The notes under the pieces were generated by a model. It was given only the letters and a program-made list of their open reading frames with translations, searched no databases and was not told the origin of the DNA. A stretch of 64,000 nt of DNA from Methylorubrum populi (GTDB taxonomy: Bacteria; Pseudomonadota; Alphaproteobacteria; Rhizobiales; Beijerinckiaceae): NCBI RefSeq assembly GCF_002355515.1, contig NZ_AP014809.1, positions 5,294,501-5,358,500 of the forward strand, given 5' to 3'. The first letter of the stretch is position 1. Every line of letters starts with the position of its first letter. The translations under genes and the position numbers were made by a program. Below, piece after piece: positions 1-8,008 of this stretch.

Positions 1-1301
1 TCACCGGTGCGAGTTCGACTCCGGCCCTGTCGAACGCGGCCCTCGACGCGCTGACCGAGGGCTGGCGCTCGCTCGAGACGGTTCGGGTCGCGATCGTTCC
101 GGGCAACCGGGCGCCCCGCGGCCTCTCGGTGATGCGCGCGATTCTCTCCTATTCCGGGCGTCCCGTGCGCGTGCTGCGGGTCGGTGCGTGGCAGAACCGT
201 CCCGGCTGGGGGCTGCTCCGGCGGATCGCCGTGCCGGGCCTCGGGCGGCGCCTCGCCAGCCTGTGCGAGACACCCGACCTCGACATCCTGCCCGCCCGTT
301 TCCCCGGGCTGCGGACGGCCCTGTTCCGGGCCGGGCTCGAACTGCCCGCGCTGCATCTGGGCCTGAGTCTCGCGAGCCTGCCGGTGCGGTGGCGCCTCCT
401 GCCCTCGCTCGTGCCCTTCGCCCGCCCCTTCCTGGCGATGGCCGGCTGGCTCGACCGCTTCGGCAGCGACCGCGGCGGCATGAGCGTCGAGGTGCTCGGC
501 CGTGACGCGACCGGGCGGCCGGCGCGCGCCGTGTGGGGCCTCGTCGCGGAGGCCGGCGACGGCCCCTTCGTCCCGACGCTTCCGGCGCTCGCCGCGATCC
601 GCCGCCTCACCGATCCGGCCGCCGCGCCGATCCCGCCGGGCGCCCGCGCCTGCGTCGGCGTGCTGCCGCTCGCTGCCATCGAGGCGGAGATGGAGCGGCT
701 GGCGATCCGCACCCGCCGCGACAGCGATCATCCCGTGCCGCTGTTCGAGCGGGCGCTCGGCGCCGGCTTCGCGCGGATGCCGGGCGCGATTCAGGCCCTG
801 CACGGTTCGGTCGGCGACGGCGCTTTCCGGGGCCGGGCCGAAGTGCGGCGCGGGCGCGGACCCGTGGTCGCCCTCGTCGCCCTGATCTTCCGGCTGCCGC
901 CGGCCATGGCGGACGGGCCCGTGCGCGTCGGCATCGAACCCGATCTTGACGCCGGTGCGGAGCGCTGGACGCGTCATTTTCCGGGCCGGCATTTTTCCAG
1001 CCGGATGGAGCGCGCCGGACCCGACGGAAGCGGGCGGCTGCGCGAGCGCTTCGGCCCGTTCGTGATGGACCTCGCGGTGAGCGCCCATGCGGACGGGCTC
1101 GACATGGTGGTGACGGGGTGGCGCTTCGGCCCGCTGCCGCTGCCGCGGGCCTTGCGCCCGACGACGCAAGCGGGCGAGCGGATCGATGCGCAGGGCCGCT
1201 TCCGCTTCGATGTGGCCCTGTTCCTGCCGCTCGTCGGGCTGCTCGTGCATTATCGCGGCTGGCTGGCCCGCTGCGACGAGAGAGAGGACGAGACCCTATG
1301 A
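1..1301 (+). CDS. Saccharopine dehydrogenase-like / DUF4166 protein (5' truncated by window edge)
   Basis: The reading frame is open from the first codon of the window (base 3), so the gene starts upstream; about 432 residues are visible. The first visible residues TGASSTPALS and the stretch SPGNRAPRG-like VPGNRAPRGLS resemble the middle of rhizobial proteins that pair an N-terminal NAD(P)-binding saccharopine dehydrogenase-like domain with a C-terminal DUF4166 domain. The last 170 or so residues (FERALGAGFARMPGAIQALH onward) fit DUF4166, whose function is unknown. The stop overlaps the start of the cupin gene by 4 bp (ATGA), so the two are translationally coupled. The Rossmann domain itself lies outside the window and could not be checked. 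Confidence 0.75.
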   Translation, partial: TGASSTPALSNAALDALTEGWRSLETVRVAIVPGNRAPRGLSVMRAILSYSGRPVRVLRVGAWQNRPGWGLLRRIAVPGLGRRLASLCETPDLDILPARFPGLRTALFRAGLELPALHLGLSLASLPVRWRLLPSLVPFARPFLAMAGWLDRFGSDRGGMSVEVLGRDATGRPARAVWGLVAEAGDGPFVPTLPALAAIRRLTDPAAAPIPPGARACVGVLPLAAIEAEMERLAIRTRRDSDHPVPLFERALGAGFARMPGAIQALHGSVGDGAFRGRAEVRRGRGPVVALVALIFRLPPAMADGPVRVGIEPDLDAGAERWTRHFPGRHFSSRMERAGPDGSGRLRERFGPFVMDLAVSAHADGLDMVVTGWRFGPLPLPRALRPTTQAGERIDAQGRFRFDVALFLPLVGLLVHYRGWLARCDEREDETL

Positions 1302-1738
1302 CCGACAGTCTGACGGCTGCCCAGGTGATCGACGCCCTCGGGCTCGAGCCCCATCCGGAGGGCGGCCATTACCGCGAGACGTTCCGCGATCCCCGCACCG
1401 TGGAGGGCCGCTCGGTCGGCACCGCGATCTACTACCTGCTCGGCGTCGGCGAGACCTCGGCCTGGCACCGGGTCGATGCCGCCGAGATCTGGCATTGGCA
1501 TGCCGGCGCGCCGATGGTGATCACGATGAGCCCCAACGGCCACGACGCCTCCGCCCACCATCTCGGGCCCGAGCTCCTGCGCGGTCAGCGCCCGCAGATC
1601 GTCGTGCCCGCGGGCCATTGGCAGACGGCGACCAGCCTCGGCGCCTGGACGCTCGTCGGCTGCACGGTCTCACCGGGCTTCGAGTTCTCAGGCTTCGAGA
1701 TGGCGCCCGAGGACTGGCGTCCGACTCCGCGCGTCTGA
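1298..1738 (+). CDS. Cupin (DUF985) protein
   Basis: 146 aa, starting at an ATG that overlaps the upstream stop by 4 bp. The sequence EPHPEGGHYRETFRD near the N-terminus, then TAIYYLL, SAWHRVDAAEIWHWHAG and VPAGHWQ, is typical of the DUF985 cupin family. These are small single-domain beta barrels whose histidines probably bind a metal; the substrate is not known for most members. Coupling to the DUF4166 gene suggests the two products act in the same process. The fold assignment is confident; no specific reaction can be given. Confidence 0.85.
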   Translation: MTDSLTAAQVIDALGLEPHPEGGHYRETFRDPRTVEGRSVGTAIYYLLGVGETSAWHRVDAAEIWHWHAGAPMVITMSPNGHDASAHHLGPELLRGQRPQIVVPAGHWQTATSLGAWTLVGCTVSPGFEFSGFEMAPEDWRPTPRV

Positions 1739-1982
1739 GCCGCCGCTGGATCGCGCCGGACCGGCCGGATGAGGATGTGCTCTCGGCACTCTGCCGAACC
1801 TCGAAGGTCCGCCTTCCGGTGCTCGATGAGGGCGGGGTGAACGTCCTGGACGGAGGGCCATTCGTCGCCTGTCCACACGGGACGAGAAATTATCCGGCTC
1901 CGTCACGAGCGGTTAAAGCCACTCGGCATACAGCCACTCCCGCATTCCGGCCGCGGCGAGGCTATGGGGGGTGGGGCGGCAC

Positions 1983-3434
1983 ATGTCGGACAATCAGCGC
2001 GAGGCACTCCGCCAGAAAGTGTTGGCCGAGATCGCTCTCCTCGATACGCCGCCCGAGCGCGAGTTCGATGTGCTGGCAAAGCTCGCACGACGAATGCTTG
2101 GCACCGGCATGTCCTCGATCACCCTGATCGCCCCGGAGCGCCAGTGGTTCAAGGCGCGGTGCGGCCCCCTGGCGCCGGAGACCGCGCGGGCTCGGGCGTT
2201 CTGCCCCGTCGTGGTCGAGACCGAGGCGCCGCTCACCGTGGCGGATGCCCGCCTCGACCCGCGCTTCGCCGGAAGCCCGTTCGTCACGGGCGCACCGAAC
2301 ATCCGCTACTACGCAGGCGTCCCGGTTCGCGCCCGTCTGTCGGACGGCGACGTGGTGACGATCGGCACGCTCTGCGTCCTCGACGAGCAACCGCGCGTGC
2401 CGATGCCGACCGACGTGGAGGTTCTGGAGGAGCTGGCCTGCGTCGCCGAAGCCCTGATCGAGGCTCGGGCCGCCGCCCTTCGCGCCGCCAAGGTTGCCGA
2501 GGAGCATCGCCTGGCCGTCGAGCGGCTGGAGCGTGAACGCCGCCAGTTCAAACAGGCCGAGCGCATGGCCGATATGGGCTCCTACCGGTACGATATCGAG
2601 AAGCGGTCCACCACTTGGTCGGACGGCGTCTTCGCCATCCACGAGCGGCCCGTCAGCGGCGGCGTGCCGAGCGGCGAGATCATGAACCACTTTCCCGAGC
2701 CCGACCGCGCCCGGTTCGTTGCCGCGGTGATGCGCACGCTGGACACGGGCGAGCCGTTCGAGATGGACGCGGATCTCGTGACCGCGAAAGGCAATGCGCG
2801 GCGCGTGCGGTGCTCCTGCGAGATCGAGTTGGCCAAGGGCAAGCCTGTCGCTCTCATCGGTCTGATCCAGGACATCACCGAGCGGCACGACCTGGAGCAG
2901 CGCCTGCGCCACCAAGCCCGCACCGACGACCTGACTCAGCTGGCCAACCGGGCCGAGTTTCACCGGGTTCTCGATGCACGGCTGCGCGCGGCGCGCGTTG
3001 CGGACGGCGACGTGGCGGTGCTTCTGATCGACCTCGACGGCTTCAAGGGCGTCAACGATGTCCTCGGCCACGCGGCGGGCGACGCGGTGTTGCGCCGTAT
3101 CGCCGAGCGGCTGCGCGCCGCCTGCAACGACGGCTGTCTTCCGGCCCGACTGGGTGGTGATGAATTCGCGGTCGTGATGTCCGCCGGTCTCGATCGCGAC
3201 GGACTCGATCGGAAGGTGCGGCGCCTGCTGCACGACCTCGAAATCGTCGCGGACGGACAGGGGCACATCGCCCGCGTGACGGGAACGATCGGCATCGCGT
3301 GGTCGCGCGGGGCCGCACAGGATCGCGATGTGCTCCTGCGTCAGGCGGATGCGGCGCTCTACGCTGCCAAGCGCACCCGGAAGGGAACGGCGCAGACCTA
3401 CGAGCTCGGTGCGGACAACCGACAGGCCGGTTGA
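1983..3434 (+). CDS. GAF-PAS-GGDEF diguanylate cyclase
   Basis: 483 aa from the ATG at 1983, preceded by the purine-rich GGGGGTGGGG; a GTG at 1971 is an in-frame alternative. It has an N-terminal GAF domain (about residues 20-160, DTPPEREFDVLAKLAR), a PAS domain (about 190-300, ADMGSYRYDIEKRS, ending ITERHDLEQRL) and a GGDEF domain (about 315-475) with an intact GGDEF signature at 391-395 (RLGGDEFAVVM). It should make cyclic di-GMP from two GTP. The place where the RxxD inhibitory site normally sits reads NDGC, so product feedback inhibition is probably missing. There is no EAL domain and no membrane segment, so it is a cytoplasmic sensor. Monocistronic. Confidence 0.9.
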   Translation: MSDNQREALRQKVLAEIALLDTPPEREFDVLAKLARRMLGTGMSSITLIAPERQWFKARCGPLAPETARARAFCPVVVETEAPLTVADARLDPRFAGSPFVTGAPNIRYYAGVPVRARLSDGDVVTIGTLCVLDEQPRVPMPTDVEVLEELACVAEALIEARAAALRAAKVAEEHRLAVERLERERRQFKQAERMADMGSYRYDIEKRSTTWSDGVFAIHERPVSGGVPSGEIMNHFPEPDRARFVAAVMRTLDTGEPFEMDADLVTAKGNARRVRCSCEIELAKGKPVALIGLIQDITERHDLEQRLRHQARTDDLTQLANRAEFHRVLDARLRAARVADGDVAVLLIDLDGFKGVNDVLGHAAGDAVLRRIAERLRAACNDGCLPARLGGDEFAVVMSAGLDRDGLDRKVRRLLHDLEIVADGQGHIARVTGTIGIAWSRGAAQDRDVLLRQADAALYAAKRTRKGTAQTYELGADNRQAG

Positions 3435-3715
3435 GCCTTTCCTGTCGTGACGAGGCTGAAACGGGCGAGCCGTGTCGCCCGTCCAGAGAACGATAACCTC
3501 GGGACGCGCCGCTTCCGGGACGGCGCCCAGGCCATACCTTCGGCTCAGCGGGGACGGCGGCGATAACATCCACTTTCCGGCGACGCGTCGTGGTCCGTTC
3601 CTCACCCGGCTCGGACCTTTGCGCCGGCTTCTCGTGACACCAAGCGTTGATGAAAAAGCGCCCCCCGGCCGTGGCGTGCGGTCGAGACCTCTGCGTGATC
3701 GAGGCCTCTTGTCCA

Positions 3716-4117
3716 TCACCGGATTTTTTGGATTGGCGGCATCTCCGGCCGTGGCCCGGTCTGCCCCTTATCCTCCCATTCGATGGACGCCTTCAGCCAC
3801 GCGGCCAGCTTTTGAAAGTGCTCTGCCTTTCTTTCCAGATCCCTCAGCAGGGCAACCCCGACTTCTCTGCCTCGCTCGGGGGGAAGTCCGCAGCTATCCT
3901 GCTCCTTCTTCAGGGCAACCATCTGCTTGATCGAAAGGCCGAGCATCTGGCCCACACGGATATCCTCGACCAGTCTCAGATGTTCTTTCGTGAAAACGCT
4001 GTAGGGGTTGCGGCCGCCCTTGCTGGTCTTGTTGGGTTCGAGAAGCCCGTGGCGGATGTAGAAGCGCACCGTGTCGGTCGTCAGGCCCGTGGCTCGGGCG
4101 AATTCCGAAATGAGCAT
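3716..4117 (-). CDS. MerR-family transcriptional regulator
   Basis: 133 aa from the ATG at 4117, chosen because MLISEFARATGLTTDTVRFY is the usual beginning of a MerR winged helix-turn-helix; in-frame ATGs at 4126 and 4144 are alternatives. The DNA-binding part fills residues 1-70, followed by a coiled-coil segment (LLRDLERKAEHFQKLAAWLK). The C-terminal region has one cysteine (DSCGLPPERG), not the paired cysteines of a metal sensor, so the effector cannot be named. It is divergent from the DUF2147 gene that starts 170 bp away and may control it. Confidence 0.85.
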   Translation of the reverse strand: MLISEFARATGLTTDTVRFYIRHGLLEPNKTSKGGRNPYSVFTKEHLRLVEDIRVGQMLGLSIKQMVALKKEQDSCGLPPERGREVGVALLRDLERKAEHFQKLAAWLKASIEWEDKGQTGPRPEMPPIQKIR

Positions 4118-4286
4118 GACCCTCATCCCTTGACCATGGACCATGCTCCAACCTTACAACGCTCGCATCGCTTCGCCGAGCAGCCAAAAAAGGAAGATGG
4201 ATCAGCGTATTGAGCCAAACATCTCGGTGCGAGGCTCGGTTGCTGCGGCGCGGCTCATTCCAGATCATCAACCGCGAAGTTGCTTC

Positions 4287-4886
4287 ATGCCTTTGATCCT
4301 CATCCGCGCGGCCACAGCCGCGCTGGTCGCGACAGCCGCCCTCATGGGCTCCCAATGTCGTGCCGCGGAAGCGGTCGTCCCGACCGGGACATGGCTGACT
4401 GAAGACGGTCGTGCCCGCGTTCGAACCGAGCGGTGTGGTTCGGATCCAACCCGCCTCTGCGGCTTCGTCGTGTGGGGGAGCCAGCCGCTCGGCGAGGACG
4501 GCAGGCCGAAAATCGACCGATACAATCCGGACCCGGCCAAGCAGGCTCGCCCCCAGCTCGGCCATCAGATGCTGCTCGGATTGAGGCCGAACAGCGAGGG
4601 GCGCTTCGAGGGCAAAATCTACAACGCGGACAACGGCAAGTCCTACGACGTCACGGTGTGGAGCGAGCAACCATCAAGCCTGACCGTGAAGGGCTGCATG
4701 CTGGTGTTCTGCGCTTCGCAAGCCTGGAAGCGCGTCACCGACGTCGCATCCGGTGAACTGCAAGCGGCAACGGGCGCGGCTGGTGGACCTCGTTTCGATC
4801 CGGAATGGGGGACCAAGGCCGGGCCGGGGAGCACGCCGTCGAAGAAGGCATCTCCCGCAGAGCCTCCGCCGTCACGAGCGAAGTAG
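4287..4886 (+). CDS. DUF2147 periplasmic protein
   Basis: 199 aa. The start at 4287 gives a clean signal peptide (MPLILIRAATAALVATAALM, with a likely cut after CRAAEA). The mature part (TGTWLTEDGRARVRTERCG, LCGFVVWG, KIYNADNGKSYDVTV, LTVKGCMLVFCASQAWKRV) matches DUF2147, a small secreted beta-rich domain common in alphaproteobacteria. Four cysteines sit in two pairs and could form disulfides. The C-terminal 35 residues are Pro/Ser/Lys-rich and probably unstructured. The role is unknown. It is divergent from the MerR gene. Confidence 0.85.
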   Translation: MPLILIRAATAALVATAALMGSQCRAAEAVVPTGTWLTEDGRARVRTERCGSDPTRLCGFVVWGSQPLGEDGRPKIDRYNPDPAKQARPQLGHQMLLGLRPNSEGRFEGKIYNADNGKSYDVTVWSEQPSSLTVKGCMLVFCASQAWKRVTDVASGELQAATGAAGGPRFDPEWGTKAGPGSTPSKKASPAEPPPSRAK

Positions 4887-5044
4887 GGTGTATGTCCTCC
4901 GAGGGCATCCGCTTTGGTCCGCATTCCGGATGTTCGCCCCGTGATCGGCGAACGACCGCTGTCCAGCCTCGGCGGCCCCCGCGAGGTCGAGCTGCTCGGG
5001 GGCTGGCCCTGAGCTTCCGCGAACGGGCGGATAGGAGCCGAACG

Positions 5045-5488
5045 ATGCCGTTTCTCATCGCCGCCGCGGCCGCCATCGCCGGCATCCTCAACACGGTGCA
5101 ATCCGGCGCCAACGCCTCGCTCAACAAGGGGCTCGGTCAGCCGATCCTCGCCGCCCTCGTCGTCACCGCGGCCAATGTCGCGGTCTACCTCGCCGCCGCG
5201 CCCTTCGTCGGGATCGGCTGGCCGGGAAGCCAGCGGATCGCGGGCGTGCCGTGGTGGGCGTGGCTCGGCGGTGCGATGGGCGCGACCTACGTGCTCGCCA
5301 CGATCTTCATTGCCGAGCGGCTCGGGGCCGCCGTGTTCACCGGCATCACCGTGACGGCGGCCATCATCACCTCGGTGGTGCTCGACCATTTCGGCTGGGT
5401 CGGATTCGCCCAGCACACGGCCGATCCGTGGCGCATTCTCGGCTGCGCGCTGATGATCGGCGGCCTCGTCCTCGTCTGTCTGCGCTGA
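5045..5488 (+). CDS. YdcZ-type (DUF606) small DMT transporter
   Basis: 147 aa, ATG at 5045 with the Shine-Dalgarno sequence TAGGAG 7 bases upstream. It is almost entirely hydrophobic with about five membrane helices. The N-terminus IAGILNTVQSGANASLNKGLG and the block WAWLGGAMGATYVLATIF are the hallmarks of the DUF606/YdcZ family, small drug/metabolite-type inner-membrane proteins. The substrate is unknown. Its last 200 bp are overlapped on the other strand by the frame of a DUF1127 protein. Confidence 0.88.
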   Translation: MPFLIAAAAAIAGILNTVQSGANASLNKGLGQPILAALVVTAANVAVYLAAAPFVGIGWPGSQRIAGVPWWAWLGGAMGATYVLATIFIAERLGAAVFTGITVTAAIITSVVLDHFGWVGFAQHTADPWRILGCALMIGGLVLVCLR

Positions 5489-5691
5489 CGCGGCGGCGCC
5501 TCGGCGCTCGGGATCGCAGCGCCCGTCCGCGTCACGCCGAGATCGGCCAGAAGCCGCGCGTCGAGGCCAGCCAAAGCCTCCGTGATCCGCTCATTCCGCG
5601 CAGCGCCCGAGGCCGCCTCCCGACGGCGGCGCCATCCCGCGACGACCCCGTCGAGGCCTCGGCGCAAGGCGTTCCCGATCCACTCCATCAT
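5287..5691 (-). CDS. DUF1127-domain small protein
   Basis: 134 aa from the ATG at 5691, preceded by GGAGCAACA; a second ATG follows directly. The core RNERITEALAGLDARLLADLGVTR is the DUF1127 signature, and the N-terminal Arg-rich helix (GWRRRREAASG) is typical. Most DUF1127 proteins are 45-75 aa; the extra C-terminal 65 residues lie antisense to the 3' end of the YdcZ gene and are low-complexity, so only the first half may be conserved. DUF1127 proteins in alphaproteobacteria are linked to phosphate, stress and RNA metabolism. Divergent from the LysR gene 118 bp away. Confidence 0.6.
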   Translation of the reverse strand: MMEWIGNALRRGLDGVVAGWRRRREAASGAARNERITEALAGLDARLLADLGVTRTGAAIPSAEAPPRQRRQTRTRPPIISAQPRMRHGSAVCWANPTQPKWSSTTEVMMAAVTVMPVNTAAPSRSAMKIVAST

Positions 5692-5809
5692 TGTTGCTCC
5701 ATCCGTGGCGCCGCGAGGATGCAGGCGGCGTTGTGATGAGTCGAACGAATTGATTTCACGCAAATGGTGAGGGAATCTCATCGGAACGCCATGTCATCGG
5801 AAGCCGATC

Positions 5810-6697
5810 GTGAGCGCGTCCACCCCGTCGAACCTCGATCTCGATCTCGTCCGCACCTTCGTGACGATCTGTGAAACCGGCACCTTCGCCCGTGCCGCCG
5901 ACCGGGTCGGTCGCACGCCCTCGGCCGTCAGCCTCCAGGTCAAGCGGTTGGAGCAGCGCCTGGGCCGGGCCCTGTTCGTGCGCCAGTCCCGCGCGGTCGT
6001 TCCCACTGCCGACGGCGAGGCGTTACTCGGTCTCGGTCGCCGCCTGCTGGCCCTGAACGACGAGGTGGTCGCCTTCTTCGATGCGCCGCCGATGGAGGGG
6101 CGCGTGCGCTTCGGCGCGCCCCATGATTCCGGCTTGTTCGCCCTGCCGGCCATGCTGCGGCGCTTCGCCGCCACCCATCCGCAGGTCGAGGTCGATGTGC
6201 GCCTCGACGCGAGCCGTCTGCTAGCGGAGGCGGTCGCTCAAGGTAGCCTCGACCTCGTGCTCTATACCGGCCACCACCCGTCGAACCGTGCGGCACAGGT
6301 GGTTCATTCGGAGGATTTGGCCTGGATCGGTCTGTCCGGCGGGCTTGCCGAGGCGCGCCGCCCCCTACCCCTGGCCCTCTGTCAGAGCGGCTGTACCTGG
6401 CGGGCGGCGGCGCTCGATGCGCTGGATCAGGCGGGCATTCCCTACCGCGTCGCCTACACGAGCGAGCATTGCCAGGGACAGATCGCGGCGGTGGAGGCCG
6501 ACCTCGCGGTCGCACCGCTCCCCTTGAGCGTCGCGCGGCCGCCGTTCCGCCGGATCACGGCCCTGCCGCCGCTCGGCAGCTACGACGTGCTGATGCGCCT
6601 TCGCGACGGCCCCGGGCCGGCGGCGCGGGCTCTCGCGGGCCACGTCGCGGACAGTTTTCGCGAGATCCCGGGCCTCGCGAGCCGGCTCTTCGCCTGA
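5810..6697 (+). CDS. LysR-family transcriptional regulator
   Basis: 295 aa with a GTG start. The N-terminal winged helix-turn-helix (LDLVRTFVTICETGTFARAA, TPSAVSLQVKRLEQRLGR) occupies residues 8-70, and the rest is a periplasmic-binding-protein-like effector domain (RVRFGAPHDSGLFALPAML). Length and order are normal for LysR. It is divergent from the DUF1127 gene and lies upstream of, and convergent with, the AdhXL-like gene. LysR regulators often act on a divergent neighbour, but the target here is an inference. Confidence 0.92.
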   Translation: MSASTPSNLDLDLVRTFVTICETGTFARAADRVGRTPSAVSLQVKRLEQRLGRALFVRQSRAVVPTADGEALLGLGRRLLALNDEVVAFFDAPPMEGRVRFGAPHDSGLFALPAMLRRFAATHPQVEVDVRLDASRLLAEAVAQGSLDLVLYTGHHPSNRAAQVVHSEDLAWIGLSGGLAEARRPLPLALCQSGCTWRAAALDALDQAGIPYRVAYTSEHCQGQIAAVEADLAVAPLPLSVARPPFRRITALPPLGSYDVLMRLRDGPGPAARALAGHVADSFREIPGLASRLFA

Positions 6698-6717
6698 GCG
6701 CTATCGCATCCGTCCGA

Positions 6718-7740
6718 TCAGAGCGTCACCAGGATCTTCCCGAACACCTTTCGCGATTCCAGGCGCTCCAGCCCCTGCGCGAAGTCGGCGAGCGGCAGCA
6801 CCGTGTCGATGACCGGGGTGAGGCCGGACGCCATCTTGTCGAGGCTCTCGCGCATGTTGGCGATGCGGCAGCCGAACGAGCCGGTGATGCGGTACTGCTG
6901 CTGGAACAGCTGCATCAGGTTCATCTGCACCGACACGCCCGAGGTCGAGCCACAGGTGACGAGGCGCCCGCCGCGCTTGAGGCAGAGCAGCGAGCCGTTC
7001 CAGGTGTCCGGCCCGACATGCTCGAACACCACGTCCACGCCCTTGCGCTTGGTCAGGCGCCGCACCTCGCCCTCGAAGCGCTCCTCGCGGTAGTTGATGA
7101 CATGGTCGGCCCCGAGCGCCTTCGCCTTCTCGCCCTTCGCGTCGTCGCCCACCGTCGTGTAGACGGTGCAGCCGATCGCCTTGGCCATCTTGATCGCCGC
7201 GGTGCCGATGCCCGAGCCGCCGGCATGGACGAGGATCGACTCGCCGGGCTCCAGCCGCGCGTTGTCGAACAGCATGTGCTGCACCGTGCCGAAGGCGATG
7301 CCGGCGCAGGCCGCTCCGACGTGATCGACACCCTCCGGCACCCGCACCACGAGGCGGGCCGGCAGGTTCACCCGCTCGCGGGCGAAGCCGTCGAGATGGA
7401 AGCCCATGACGCCGGAGACGTCCTCGCACAGGTTGTCGCGGCCTTCACGGCAGGCCCGGCATTTCCCGCAGGTCAGGGCGCCGTAGGGCACCACCGCATC
7501 GCCGACGGACAGGCCCTCGACGCCCTCCCCGATCGCCGCGATCTCGCCCGCAGCCTCCGCGCCGACGGTGAGCGGCAGCTTGCGCTTGGCGAAGGCCATG
7601 CCGCGAAAGCCCCACACGTCGATGAAATTGAGCCCGACGGCCCGCACCCGCACCTGAACCTCGCCGGGTCCGGGCGCGGGCGGCGGCTCGACCTCGGTCA
7701 GGCGCAGGTCGCGGTCGCCGAAGAGCTGGAGGGCTTGCAT
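6718..7740 (-). CDS. Zinc-type medium-chain dehydrogenase, AdhXL-like
   Basis: 340 aa, ATG at 7740. It has the GroES-like N-terminal half (GLNFIDVWGFRGMAFAKRK), a structural zinc cysteine cluster (CGKCRACREGRDNLC, Cys spacing 2, 2 and 7) and the NAD(P)-binding motif HAGGSGIGTAAIKMAKA. Sequences such as CREGRDNLCE and FGTVQHMLFDNARLEPGES match what I recall of the rhizobial dehydrogenase encoded in the acpXL cluster (adhXL), implicated in making the C28 acyl chain of lipid A. That cluster begins 3.7 kb away on the same strand but is interrupted by a kinase gene of opposite orientation. The enzyme class is certain, the XL role is inferred. Confidence 0.85.
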   Translation of the reverse strand: MQALQLFGDRDLRLTEVEPPPAPGPGEVQVRVRAVGLNFIDVWGFRGMAFAKRKLPLTVGAEAAGEIAAIGEGVEGLSVGDAVVPYGALTCGKCRACREGRDNLCEDVSGVMGFHLDGFARERVNLPARLVVRVPEGVDHVGAACAGIAFGTVQHMLFDNARLEPGESILVHAGGSGIGTAAIKMAKAIGCTVYTTVGDDAKGEKAKALGADHVINYREERFEGEVRRLTKRKGVDVVFEHVGPDTWNGSLLCLKRGGRLVTCGSTSGVSVQMNLMQLFQQQYRITGSFGCRIANMRESLDKMASGLTPVIDTVLPLADFAQGLERLESRKVFGKILVTL

Positions 7741-8008
7741 CAGGTGTGATCTCGTCCGCGAATGAAACAGGTCCGGTCCTCTCGTCAGAATTCCGGCCCG
7801 GCAAGGCTGCCGCCTCCGTATCGCGAAAAGGCCGATCCATGGAAGGCTCCAGCCGAAGCGGCCCCGGCCGGCCGGATGCCCCTTTCGTCCATGCCTCCGG
7901 TTCGCCCGACGCTGCATCGATTGTTCCAAATTCAGCCGGTTCATTGGAAAATTCGCGGCGTGACTTTTCCAGAAAGTCATGTTTTTGCGATGGGAGGTGC
8001 AAGAAGAA

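Noticed and set aside
1962..3719. 585-codon minus-strand open frame
   Set aside because: Antisense to the diguanylate cyclase gene, which has an intact GGDEF motif.
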